64,000 nt of DNA from Pseudomonas sp. MWU16-30317 (GTDB taxonomy: Bacteria; Pseudomonadota; Gammaproteobacteria; Pseudomonadales; Pseudomonadaceae), in NCBI RefSeq assembly GCF_020515695.1, contig NZ_JAIWJA010000001.1, positions 310,001 through 374,000 of the forward strand. Direction: 5' to 3'. Positions 26,025 to 34,003 of this stretch are shown here, piece by piece. A program made the translations under genes and the position numbers. Within the stretch, counting starts at the first letter, position 1, and every line of letters begins with the position of its first letter. Below the pieces are notes generated by a model. It did no database searches. It saw only the letters and a list, made by a program, of their open reading frames with translations, and had not been told where the DNA came from.

Positions 26025-26798
26025 ATGCCCGCCAACGGCCTGTCCCTGCAGCACATCAGCAAGCAGTTCAACGCGCAACGCGGCAATGCCGCCGCTCTGC
26101 AGGTACTGGAGGACATCGACCTGGACATCGCGCCCGGAGAGTTCATCAGCATCGTCGGCGCCAGCGGTTGCGGCAAGTCGACGCTGTTGCGCCTGATTCT
26201 CGGCCTGGATGGCGACTATCAGGGGCGCATCCTGCTCGATGGCGCAGCCATCAGCGGCACAGGGCTGGAGCGCGGCATCGTGTTCCAGGATCATCGCTTG
26301 TTCCCGTGGCTGACCGTCGAGCAGAACGTCGCGGTGGGCCTCAAGAATGCACCGCTGTCGGCCCAGCAGAAGCAGGACAGCGTACGCGAGCACATTGCCT
26401 TGGTGGGGCTGGAGAGTTTCGCCCAGGCCTATCCCCGGCAACTGTCGGGGGGCATGGCCCAGCGCGTGGCGATCGCCCGCGGGCTGGTCAACCGGCCTCG
26501 GGTGTTGCTGCTCGACGAGCCCTTCGGCGCCCTTGACGCCCTGACCCGCAATCGACTGCAGAACGAACTGCAGCGCATCTGGGCTCAGGAGCGCATCACC
26601 ATGGTGCTGGTCACCCACGATGTCGACGAAGCGGTGTTCCTCGGCGATCGCGTGGTGGTCATGCAGCCCCATCCTGGGCGCATCCGCCGGGTGCTGGACG
26701 TCGACCTGCCGCGTCCGCGGCGGCGCAGCGACAGCGTGTTCATCGCGTTGCGCGATGATCTGCTGAGCGATTTTGCCGAGGAGCATGGGGTGGAGTGA
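26025..26798 (+). CDS. ABC transporter ATP-binding protein (SsuB/TauB type)
   Basis: This 257-residue ATPase has Walker A (GASGCGKST), the Q-loop in IVFQDHRLFPW, the signature LSGGMAQRVAIARGL, Walker B (VLLLDEPFGALD) and the switch His in VLVTHDVDEAVFLGDRVVVM. That last form is typical of nitrate/sulfonate/taurine importers. It completes the dioxygenase-binding protein-permease-permease-ATPase operon. Confidence 0.94.
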   Translation: MPANGLSLQHISKQFNAQRGNAAALQVLEDIDLDIAPGEFISIVGASGCGKSTLLRLILGLDGDYQGRILLDGAAISGTGLERGIVFQDHRLFPWLTVEQNVAVGLKNAPLSAQQKQDSVREHIALVGLESFAQAYPRQLSGGMAQRVAIARGLVNRPRVLLLDEPFGALDALTRNRLQNELQRIWAQERITMVLVTHDVDEAVFLGDRVVVMQPHPGRIRRVLDVDLPRPRRRSDSVFIALRDDLLSDFAEEHGVE

Positions 26799-26939
26799 GG
26801 CCACGCCAGTCCGAGTGGCTCCGCCGATGTGATGTGTATGGTGTCTGCAGGGGTAATCTGTGCCTGTCGGCCTTTGACGGCTTCAGGTTATCCTGCGCCT
26901 TTGCACCTCCTCATCGCCTACCCCCATCGGAGCTCGACC

Positions 26940-27914
26940 ATGGATCGCGTTGTCACCCTTGCGGATATCGAACTCGCTGCCCAGCGCCTCGACGGCCACG
27001 CCATACGCACGCCACTGCTGGAATCAGCCGTGCTCAACGAGCGTTGCGGGGCCCGGGTACTGATCAAACCGGAGGTGCTGCAGCTCACCGGTTCGTTCAA
27101 GTTTCGCGGTGCCTTCAACAAGCTCTCCAGCCTGACCCCCGAGCAACGCCAGCGTGGTGTGTTGGCGTTCTCGTCCGGCAACCACGCTCAGGGCGTCGCC
27201 TATGCGGCGCGCCTGCTGGGTCTCCAGGCCACCATTCTGATGCCCGCCGATGCCCCGCAGATCAAGATTCAACGGACCCGCGAGTACGGTGCCCGGGTGG
27301 TGCTGTTCGATCGCTACACCGAAGACCGCGAAGCCATCGCCGCGCGACTGGCGAGCGAGTCGGGAGCTGTCACGGTCAAGCCATTCGACGATCCGCTGAT
27401 CATGGCCGGGCAAGGTACTGCGGCGCTGGAGATCGTCCAGCAGGCCGGTGAGCAGCGCATCGATGTGCTGCTCTCGCCTTGCGGTGGCGGCGGCTTGATT
27501 GCCGGCCTCGGTACGGCGCTCAAGGCCCATCACCCCGATATCGAAGTCTACGCGGTCGAACCCCGCGACTTCGACGACACCGCCCGTTCGCTGGCTCAGG
27601 GCGTGCGCGTCGGCAACCCCAGCGAGGTACGGTCGATCTGCGATTCGCTGTTGAGCCCGATGCCAGGCGAATTGACCTTCGCGGTCAATAGTCGTCAACT
27701 GACCGGCGCCTTGGGCGTCAGCGATGACGAAGCACGCCAGGCCATGGCGTTCGCCTTCGAGCACCTCAAGCTGGTGGTCGAGCCGGGCGGCGCGGTGGCA
27801 CTGGCGGCGCTGCTGTCCGGCAAGCTGGCATTGGAGGGGCGCACGGCAGCGGTGGTGCTGTCGGGGGGCAACGTCGACCCGCACAGTTTTGCGCAGATAC
27901 TGCAAGCGCAGTGA
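26940..27914 (+). CDS. PLP-dependent threonine/serine dehydratase-like enzyme
   Basis: This 324-residue fold-type II PLP enzyme has the lysine motif TGSFKFRGAFNKL, the SSGNHAQGVAYAARLLG substrate loop, and the phosphate-binding CGGGGLIAGLGTALK. The length fits catabolic threonine dehydratase, serine racemase or hydroxyaspartate dehydratase and lacks the ACT domain of biosynthetic IlvA. It sits 34 bp upstream of pxpB-pxpC, so it may act with amino-acid or 5-oxoproline use. The start at 26940 is preferred because an in-frame ATG upstream has no ribosome-binding site. Confidence 0.85.
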   Translation: MDRVVTLADIELAAQRLDGHAIRTPLLESAVLNERCGARVLIKPEVLQLTGSFKFRGAFNKLSSLTPEQRQRGVLAFSSGNHAQGVAYAARLLGLQATILMPADAPQIKIQRTREYGARVVLFDRYTEDREAIAARLASESGAVTVKPFDDPLIMAGQGTAALEIVQQAGEQRIDVLLSPCGGGGLIAGLGTALKAHHPDIEVYAVEPRDFDDTARSLAQGVRVGNPSEVRSICDSLLSPMPGELTFAVNSRQLTGALGVSDDEARQAMAFAFEHLKLVVEPGGAVALAALLSGKLALEGRTAAVVLSGGNVDPHSFAQILQAQ

Positions 27915-27948
27915 CACGTCCCTTGCTGATTCGGCGTACAGGTACTCG

Positions 27949-28686
27949 ATGAGCGATTCTTTCAAGTGGCACGCGGCACCCTCGGGCGATAGCTGTCTGG
28001 TGCTGGAATTCGCCAGCGTGCTTAGTCTTCATGCCAACCGCCAGGCCGCCTCGGCGGCAGCAGCGCTCAACCATGCCCGCGACCTCGGCCGCCTGGTCGG
28101 GCTGACCGATATCGTGCCCGGCATGGTCACGGTGGGGGTGCACTATCGGCCGGAGCACATCCCTGTGCCGGCCGGCGTTGCAACGCCCTATGCCGCGCTG
28201 CTCAGGCAGATAGAACAGTTGCTGGCCGAGCAGGGCAGCGCTCCTGCGGTGGCGCCCAGGCGGATCGAAATTCCCATGTGCTATGGCGGCGAGTACGGGC
28301 CTGATCTGCATGCCACCGCACAGGCGTGCGGGGTGTCGGCCGAGCAGTTGATCGCGCTGCACAGCCGTGATTGGCTTGATGTACTGATGGTCGGTTTTAC
28401 GCCGGGGCATCCCTATATCGGCATCCTCGATCCGGTGCTCAACCCGCCGCGGCGCAGCGTGCCGCGCACCCTTGTGCCCCGCGGCAGCGTCGGCCTCGCC
28501 AACCGCCAGACCAACGTCTACCCGGTCGATTCGCCGGGCGGCTGGCACCTGATCGGCCGCACGCCGCTGGCGATGTTCAATGCCGAGCATCAGCCACCGT
28601 GCCGGCTGCAAAGCGGTGATCAGGTGCGCTTCGTCGCCATCGACAGCGCGACCTTCGAGGTCCTGCAGGCCGAGGCACAGCCATGA
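27949..28686 (+). CDS. pxpB: 5-oxoprolinase subunit B (KipI family)
   Basis: This 245-residue KipI/PxpB-family protein has GMVTVGVHYRPEH, the family motif MVGFTPGHPYIGILDP, and NRQTNVYPVDSPGGWHLIGR near the C-terminus. PxpB with PxpC and PxpA converts 5-oxoproline to glutamate with ATP. The stop overlaps the pxpC start (ATGA). pxpA (LamB/YcsF family), usually adjacent, is not in this neighbourhood. Confidence 0.92.
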   Translation: MSDSFKWHAAPSGDSCLVLEFASVLSLHANRQAASAAAALNHARDLGRLVGLTDIVPGMVTVGVHYRPEHIPVPAGVATPYAALLRQIEQLLAEQGSAPAVAPRRIEIPMCYGGEYGPDLHATAQACGVSAEQLIALHSRDWLDVLMVGFTPGHPYIGILDPVLNPPRRSVPRTLVPRGSVGLANRQTNVYPVDSPGGWHLIGRTPLAMFNAEHQPPCRLQSGDQVRFVAIDSATFEVLQAEAQP

Positions 28687-29618
28687 GTATTCTGGTGGTC
28701 CGTGCGGGGTTGTGCAGCACCGTCCAGGATGTCGGCAGGCTGGGCTATCAACACCTCGGCGTGCCGGTCAACGGGCCGATGGACGCCTTGGCCCATGGCC
28801 TGGCCAACGTGTTGGTTGGCAACACGCTCGAATGCAGCAGCCTGGAAGTGACGCTCCAGGGGCCGACGTTGCGCTTCGACAGCGCTTGCCTGCTGGCGAT
28901 CGCCGGTGCCGACCTGGGCGCTCGCCTCGATGGCGTGCCGTTGCCACCGGGGCAAGCGGTGAGGATAGAGGCAGGCACGGTGCTGGACTTCGGCAAGCGT
29001 GTGCATGGCGCCCGCGCTTATCTGGCCGTGCAGGGCGGCTACCGGGTGCCAGCGGTGCTGGGCAGCCGCAGTACCTTTCGCCGTGGTGGGTTGGGCGGCG
29101 TACAGGGCCGCGAGTTGGTAGCGGGTGACAGGCTGGCGTTGGCGTCGAGTTTTCGCAACGCGCCACGGGTGCAGATTCCGGCGGCGCTGCAGGTCGATCC
29201 GCTGAGTGCCGGCGAGCGGCCGATACGCCTCCTGCCGGGGCGTGAATGGTCGGCGTTCAGCGCCGAGGCGCAGCGGGCGCTGGTCGATAGCGTCTATCGC
29301 ATTGGCAACGACTCGGAACGCATGGGCTATCGCCTGGCTGGGGCGCCGCTGACGTTGCTGGCGCCACTGGAACTGCTCTCCGAGGCGGTGCCCTTCGGGA
29401 CAGTGCAGGTACCTCCCAGTGGTCAGCCGATCGTGTTGATGGCCGACCGGCAAACCACCGGCGGCTACCCGAAGATCGCTCATGTCGCCAGTGTCGACTT
29501 GCCGTTGCTGGCGCAGCGCTTGCCGGGGGACAGCGTGCGTTTTGCCTTGATCGACCTTGATCAGGCGCAGGCGTTGGCGGTGCGACAGGCGCGGTTGCTG
29601 GAAGCGATCCAGGGGTGA
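28683..29618 (+). CDS. pxpC: 5-oxoprolinase subunit C (KipA family, biotin-dependent-carboxylase-like domain)
   Basis: This 311-residue protein opens with the family start LVVRAGLCSTVQDVGRLGYQ and has PVNGPMDALAHGLANVLVGN, SRSTFRRGGLGGVQGREL and PVGQ-type QPIVLMADRQTTGGYPKIA. These mark the allophanate hydrolase subunit 2/PxpC family. It is translationally coupled to pxpB. It is the last gene before the T3SS cluster and is convergent with the HrpK-like gene; a small hairpin (GCGGG/CCCGC at 29625-29639) lies between them. Confidence 0.92.
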   Translation: MSILVVRAGLCSTVQDVGRLGYQHLGVPVNGPMDALAHGLANVLVGNTLECSSLEVTLQGPTLRFDSACLLAIAGADLGARLDGVPLPPGQAVRIEAGTVLDFGKRVHGARAYLAVQGGYRVPAVLGSRSTFRRGGLGGVQGRELVAGDRLALASSFRNAPRVQIPAALQVDPLSAGERPIRLLPGREWSAFSAEAQRALVDSVYRIGNDSERMGYRLAGAPLTLLAPLELLSEAVPFGTVQVPPSGQPIVLMADRQTTGGYPKIAHVASVDLPLLAQRLPGDSVRFALIDLDQAQALAVRQARLLEAIQG

Positions 29619-29679
29619 GCGCCGGCGGGCTTTACCCGCGAAAGCGTCCAAAGGGCTTGGGCAGCCCCCCGGATTTATC

Positions 29680-32600
29680 TCAGACCTTGGATCCACTCCA
29701 GCCCGACGAGCCAGGTCCGGTTTCGGGCTTTTCCTTGGTGTCGCTGCTCTCGGGCTTGTCGCCATAATCCACATGCAGGTCGTCATCAAGGCGGTTACTC
29801 GACGAGCCTCCCTTCTGCGGCGTTTCGTCGAAGTGCTGCCATTCGGCGCCCTGGAAGCGGAACAGGCTATCGTCGTCCGGTGCTTCGCGGCCGCCGTAGT
29901 TGTAGATCGAATAATGCGCGTACTCGACCTTGTCGCCCCAGTTGTCTTGCAGCAGGCCGTCCGCTGCCAGGTCGCGGTACCAGTCGTTTTCGTGCTCGCT
30001 GGCCTTCTGTTTTTTGTTGTGGTCGACGAAGTACCCGATGATACCGCCCACCACCGCCAGCACCACCCCGACCAAAAAGAACGGCCCGGTCAGTGCCGCG
30101 GCGGCCGCACCGCCAGCGCCGATCAGGCCCGCTGCGCCGAGCACCCCAGCCGAAGCGCCAAAAGCCCCTGAGGCGATCTGTAGCCCGCCGGAAGCCTTGG
30201 CCAGTGGGTCGCCGCTGTCGATGCCGCTTTTGATGGTGAAGGCACCGAGGACGATATCGGCGAAGCCACCCACCAGGTCGGTTGCCGGGCCCAGCACCTT
30301 GACCACGGATCCGGCGATACGCCCAGCGGTGCCTGCGGCGAGCTTGCTGCCACCGGCGGCGCTGACTGCATCATCCAACGTCTGGCTGATCCCTGAGAAC
30401 GCCGATTTTTCCGCTGCCGAGCCGCCTGCGCCATCACCGAGCACCGAAGACACATCGCCGTATTTGTAACTGGCCACCGAATCCAGCGCCGAGGTGATCT
30501 TGGCTTTCATGTCAGCCGGCAGCTTGTCAGTCTCGAATTCGAACTTGGGCTCCTGGATGCCGCCCTTGCCCCAGATTTCAGGCACCGTCTTGTCGAGCCC
30601 GAGGAACTCCACCAGCCCGCCCTTGCCCAGGGCCGTAGCGATATGGTCGCCGAGGCGCACGAACTGCCCCGAGGCGCCAGCAAAGCTGATGAAGTCCTTG
30701 GCCACCGAGAGCCGCTGCAAGGGTGTCTCGCCGAGCTTGCCGCCCTGGCCCACCAATTGGTAAATCCCGGAAAAGAGGTTGACGCTGGCGCCCACCGAAC
30801 CGAGTACGCCTTTGCTGTTGAGGGTGCTGAACACCTGGCCCAGGGTGCCGCGGTCGGCGATCGGGATGTACGGCTTGGACAGCGCGGTATCGAGGTCGGC
30901 CTGGCTGATCGAACCCTTGCTCTTGTACACCTCGCCGAGCTCTTCCAGCGCCTTGGTCACCGCCGAAGACTTCTGCTTGTCGTTCAGACCTTCTTCGAGA
31001 AACTTCTCGATGGTTTCCTGGGTGCGCCGCGGCAGGTCCACCAGCTCGCCCTTGAGCACGCCTTTGAGCAGGCCGAACAGGTCCTTGGTAGCCAGTTCCT
31101 TGTTCTCGTCGGAGATCTTGCTCGGGTCGGCCATCAGGTCGTCGAGGTCGCTGGTCAAGCCATCGGCCTGGATCGACTGCGCGGCCTTGGCGGCGGCCTG
31201 CGGGTCGAGCAACGACAACTGCGATAAGGTATTGCTCAGATCCTGCTGGGCTTCGTGACCCTTGCCCTGCGCCTGCAGGTCCTTGAGGTAGAGGATGTAA
31301 TCGGGGTTGGACGTCAGGTCCAGCAGCTTTTGCTTGATCTCGTCCTTGTTGCCGACATGGCTCAGGGCGTCGTCCATTTTGCTCTTGTAGTCGGCCTGCA
31401 CGGTAGGGTCGGCGAACAGCGTCGACAGCTGTTCCTGCAGCTTGTTGCCGTCGATGATGTCGTGCATGTCGGCCGAGGTCAGTTCGGTTTGATGATCGTC
31501 GAACTCGCGCCAGGTACCGCCGAACGCGCCGGGAGTTTCCTCGTAGCCGGTCAGGCCACGGCCATTCTGGTAGGCGGCCTGGGCTTCGATGGCGCGGACC
31601 AGCTTGGCGCGCGGATCATCCTTGGCGATGGAGCCGTCCTCGACGCCGGCGCGATACTGGTCGATCAATTCCTTGGTGGCCAGTTCGCCGACGGTCAGCT
31701 CCGGCGAGCTGTCATCGTCTTCATCGGATTTGACCCCGGTGCCTTTGTCGATGATGTTCAGGTCGGTGTCGCTGGGCAGGTTGTACTTGGCGCGGGTATC
31801 GTCCACGGAGCCAGCGGTGGAGGCTTCCCATTTGGCGACCACCTGGTCGTACAGTTGCGGGTTGACGTCCTTGGAGACGATGAACTTGCCATCAGCGTTC
31901 TCATAGCGAATCAGGCCGTTGCCGAGCTCGTCGGGTGAGCCGAAGGTCATGTCCTGATTTTTCAGGAAGTCATTGGCACCTGCCAGCTTGTAGCCTTCTG
32001 CTTCGCTGTCATGGATCGAACCCCAGGCCTCCTTGACGCTCTTGACCTGCTCGAAGAGGTCTGGGGTCAGCTCGCGGGACACCACGATGTGCTGGCCGTC
32101 CTGGGTCTGGTAGCTGAGCTGGTTGTCCTCCTGGCCTTCGATCCAGCCGAAATTGACGATGTCGTTGAGCTTGGGCAGCGGCGTATTGCGATCGGCCAGG
32201 GTCTCGCCGCCGTTGACGGCCTGCTCCAGTGCTGCGCGCTTGCCGGGGTCGGTGACCACCTGCTGGACCGACACCAGATAGTCGAACAGCTGCGGATTGT
32301 CATCGCGGGCTACCACGACCTTCTGGCCGTCGTGCTCATAACGGATGGTGCCCGGCCCCGCCTCGTCGGGCGGCCCGACCGTGGTGTTCATCACCGGCGG
32401 CCACACCTCGTTGTCGCCCGCGCGGCGGTAGCCATCGGCCTCGCTGGCGCTCAAGCCGGTGAGGCTGGCGTAGGCGTCCTTGACGGCCTGAAAAAGCGTC
32501 GGGTTGTCGCGCTCGCTGACCACCACCTTTTCGCCGCTTTGAGTGACATAGCGAATCACCCCCGGACCGGTCTCGTCCGGCGGCCCGACGAGGGCGAAGT

Positions 32601-33189
32601 CGCCGAGCTTGGCGGGCGGCTGATCGTCGGCGTTGGCGATTCGGTAGCCTTCCTTCTGGCTGGCCGACACCCCCGACAGCGCCTTGTAGTCATCGCTGAC
32701 CTGGGTGAACAGATCGGGGCTGGTCTGTTGATCGACGATGACCTTCTTGCCGTCGCTGGTCTCGAAGCGGATCAGCCCCGGGCCGACTTCGTCAGGCGCA
32801 CCGATACGCGCGTATCCGCCCAAGGTGTCGGGTGCTGCTGCGTCGCTGGCAGCCAGGCTGTAGCCGGCTTCCAGGCTGGCGACCACGCCCTGGATTTTCG
32901 GCTGCACGTCCACCACCTGTTGATACAGGGCCGGGCTGGTGGATTTGTAGACGATCACCGCCTCACCGTCGCGCGTGGTAAATCGCACCGTGTCCGCTGC
33001 CACCGTGCCGGGTTTTTCGATGCTGGCGAAGTCGCCCAGCGCCGGGGCTTTTTCGTCGGCGGTGGCGGGGCGGTATTGCACAGCCTCGCGTTCGCGGGTC
33101 TTGAGCACCTGGGCGAAGCGTGCTCGCGCGCCGGGGGCACCGGCAGGCGGCACGGACGAATCGGGGTTGGCGACGGGGTTCAAGGACAT
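29680..33189 (-). CDS. HrpK-like putative T3SS translocator/effector with six tandem N-terminal modules
   Basis: This 1169-residue protein has no signal peptide. Residues about 51-480 hold six repeats of roughly 72 residues, beginning near 51, 123, 195, 266, 341 and 412. Each has a (G)xPDExGPGxIRY-like strand pair, a DGxKVVV hairpin and an xNPxLFxxV helix. The middle is charged and helical. Residues about 1015-1058 are strongly hydrophobic and glycine/alanine rich, enough for one or two membrane segments, and the last 110 residues (WYRDLAADGLLQDNWGDKVE, NYGGREAPDDDSLFRFQ) resemble the C-terminus of HrpK, a Pseudomonas T3SS translocator-class protein. It is divergent from the T3SS genes and shares their upstream region. 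The HrpK link is from memory of the family; the repeats are seen directly. AGGA precedes the ATG. Confidence 0.6.
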   Translation of the reverse strand: MSLNPVANPDSSVPPAGAPGARARFAQVLKTREREAVQYRPATADEKAPALGDFASIEKPGTVAADTVRFTTRDGEAVIVYKSTSPALYQQVVDVQPKIQGVVASLEAGYSLAASDAAAPDTLGGYARIGAPDEVGPGLIRFETSDGKKVIVDQQTSPDLFTQVSDDYKALSGVSASQKEGYRIANADDQPPAKLGDFALVGPPDETGPGVIRYVTQSGEKVVVSERDNPTLFQAVKDAYASLTGLSASEADGYRRAGDNEVWPPVMNTTVGPPDEAGPGTIRYEHDGQKVVVARDDNPQLFDYLVSVQQVVTDPGKRAALEQAVNGGETLADRNTPLPKLNDIVNFGWIEGQEDNQLSYQTQDGQHIVVSRELTPDLFEQVKSVKEAWGSIHDSEAEGYKLAGANDFLKNQDMTFGSPDELGNGLIRYENADGKFIVSKDVNPQLYDQVVAKWEASTAGSVDDTRAKYNLPSDTDLNIIDKGTGVKSDEDDDSSPELTVGELATKELIDQYRAGVEDGSIAKDDPRAKLVRAIEAQAAYQNGRGLTGYEETPGAFGGTWREFDDHQTELTSADMHDIIDGNKLQEQLSTLFADPTVQADYKSKMDDALSHVGNKDEIKQKLLDLTSNPDYILYLKDLQAQGKGHEAQQDLSNTLSQLSLLDPQAAAKAAQSIQADGLTSDLDDLMADPSKISDENKELATKDLFGLLKGVLKGELVDLPRRTQETIEKFLEEGLNDKQKSSAVTKALEELGEVYKSKGSISQADLDTALSKPYIPIADRGTLGQVFSTLNSKGVLGSVGASVNLFSGIYQLVGQGGKLGETPLQRLSVAKDFISFAGASGQFVRLGDHIATALGKGGLVEFLGLDKTVPEIWGKGGIQEPKFEFETDKLPADMKAKITSALDSVASYKYGDVSSVLGDGAGGSAAEKSAFSGISQTLDDAVSAAGGSKLAAGTAGRIAGSVVKVLGPATDLVGGFADIVLGAFTIKSGIDSGDPLAKASGGLQIASGAFGASAGVLGAAGLIGAGGAAAAALTGPFFLVGVVLAVVGGIIGYFVDHNKKQKASEHENDWYRDLAADGLLQDNWGDKVEYAHYSIYNYGGREAPDDDSLFRFQGAEWQHFDETPQKGGSSSNRLDDDLHVDYGDKPESSDTKEKPETGPGSSGWSGSKV

Positions 33190-33382
33190 ACGTGCAATTC
33201 CTGTTGGACGTTAGTGATGTGAATGGCAACGACATGCACACAAACTCGATCCGATCATGGGCAGGGCACTGGAATAGTCGCGTGGGCAACCCGGCTGAAC
33301 GAAGAGTATTGCGCTGTTCAATATATGTTGGGCGTTGGAACAGTATCAGCCTGCGCCGTGAAGAACAGCCGACGCGGATTAT

Positions 33383-33400
33383 TTTCACAACGTTTCACAG
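33383..33400 (+). promoter_or_regulatory. Direct-repeat site 1 (TTTCACA, 10-bp period)
   Basis: TTTCACAACGTTTCACAG contains two TTTCACA half-sites exactly 10 bp apart, one helical turn, as dimeric winged-helix or AraC-type activators often need. It is 16/18 identical to the site at 33580 and lies 194 bp upstream of the HrpK-like start. Confidence 0.6.
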
Positions 33401-33579
33401 GCGCCCGGCAGGCTCTGGCAATGGCGTGGCGCCGTGCTTAACGGCGTCGCGCAGCAAAAGCGGGGAGGGATCCGGCCGTTATGAAAGTTCCCGAAGTGCG
33501 AAAAAATAATATTAGAGTTAAAGCCTTAAAAGTGGCGGCTATTTGATGTCATGGTAAGCGATAATTATTGAATATCAGC

Positions 33580-33597
33580 TTTCACAAGTTTTCACAG
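33580..33597 (+). promoter_or_regulatory. Direct-repeat site 2 (TTTCACA, 10-bp period)
   Basis: TTTCACAAGTTTTCACAG is the second copy, differing from site 1 only at positions 9-10. It lies 185 bp upstream of the small needle-candidate gene. The near-equal distances of the two sites from the two divergent starts suggest that one regulator serves both directions. Confidence 0.6.
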
Positions 33598-33729
33598 CGC
33601 AATGCAAGTTGCTCTGAGTAATATCCGTCCGGCACTGAGGCAGAACGCTCAATTGAACATGGATAAGCAAGAAAGTGACGCAGTGCACTTTCATTCAACA
33701 GTGCTCTAGCGTCTTCAAATGAGCGTCCT

Positions 33730-33757
33730 GGACCCTAGTGACAGATCCATACACTCA
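33730..33757 (+). promoter_or_regulatory. Weak hrp-box-like motif (HrpL-type promoter candidate)
   Basis: GGACCC, 15 bases, then ACACTCA, compared with the HrpL consensus GGAACC-N15/16-CCACNNA: one mismatch in each half. It ends 24 bp before the start of the 53-residue gene at 33782. No hrpL gene is in the window, so this is only a candidate. Confidence 0.3.
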
Positions 33758-33781
33758 CTCGTTGGAACAAGGAGATACACC

Positions 33782-33943
33782 ATGGCCGATACTCCACCAG
33801 TAAGCTCGGGCAACGCCGATTCCGCTATCGACAAGATGGAAGCGACCTTCAACATGGCGATCGAGAAGTCCGCCAAGATCACCGAGATCTCCACTGCCAA
33901 GAAGGCAGAGCTCGACGCGACCAAACAACGTCCGCAGAACTGA
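33782..33943 (+). CDS. Small 53-residue T3SS protein, candidate needle/pilus subunit
   Basis: The start is fixed by an AAGGAGATACACC ribosome-binding site before the ATG at 33782. The protein is mostly one amphipathic helix: SAIDKMEATFNMAIEKSAKI, then TEISTAKKAELDATKQ. It has no cysteine, no tryptophan and no signal peptide, as in HrpA/NopA-type pilins and needle proteins, which are 50-110 residues. It is the first gene of the rightward T3SS run and has the strongest ribosome-binding site there, which suits an abundant structural protein. The identity is inferred from size, position and composition; no motif proves it. Confidence 0.55.
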   Translation: MADTPPVSSGNADSAIDKMEATFNMAIEKSAKITEISTAKKAELDATKQRPQN

Positions 33944-34003
33944 CGTCGTTCATGCGGGCAGTGTTCGCACTGCTCGCGTGCCTCACAGGGTGGTCGACTG
34001 ATC

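Larger units (their letters stand above)
33190..33781. promoter_or_regulatory. AT-rich divergent promoter region between the HrpK-like gene and the T3SS operon
   Basis: This 592-bp gap has no convincing gene and is clearly AT-rich between about 33480 and 33620, unlike its surroundings. It carries the two TTTCACA direct-repeat sites and a weak hrp-box-like motif listed separately. It should hold the promoters of the HrpK-like gene (leftward) and of the small needle-candidate gene and sctD onward (rightward). Confidence 0.7.

Noticed and set aside
33419..33445. A sigma-54 promoter (TGGCGTGGCGCCGTGC) near the T3SS region
   Set aside because: The GG to GC spacing is 11 rather than 10, and the -24 element does not match TGGCAC.
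33190..33500. A hrp box in front of the HrpK-like gene
   Set aside because: I looked on the minus strand for GGAACC-N15/16-CCACNNA and found no site with fewer than three mismatches.
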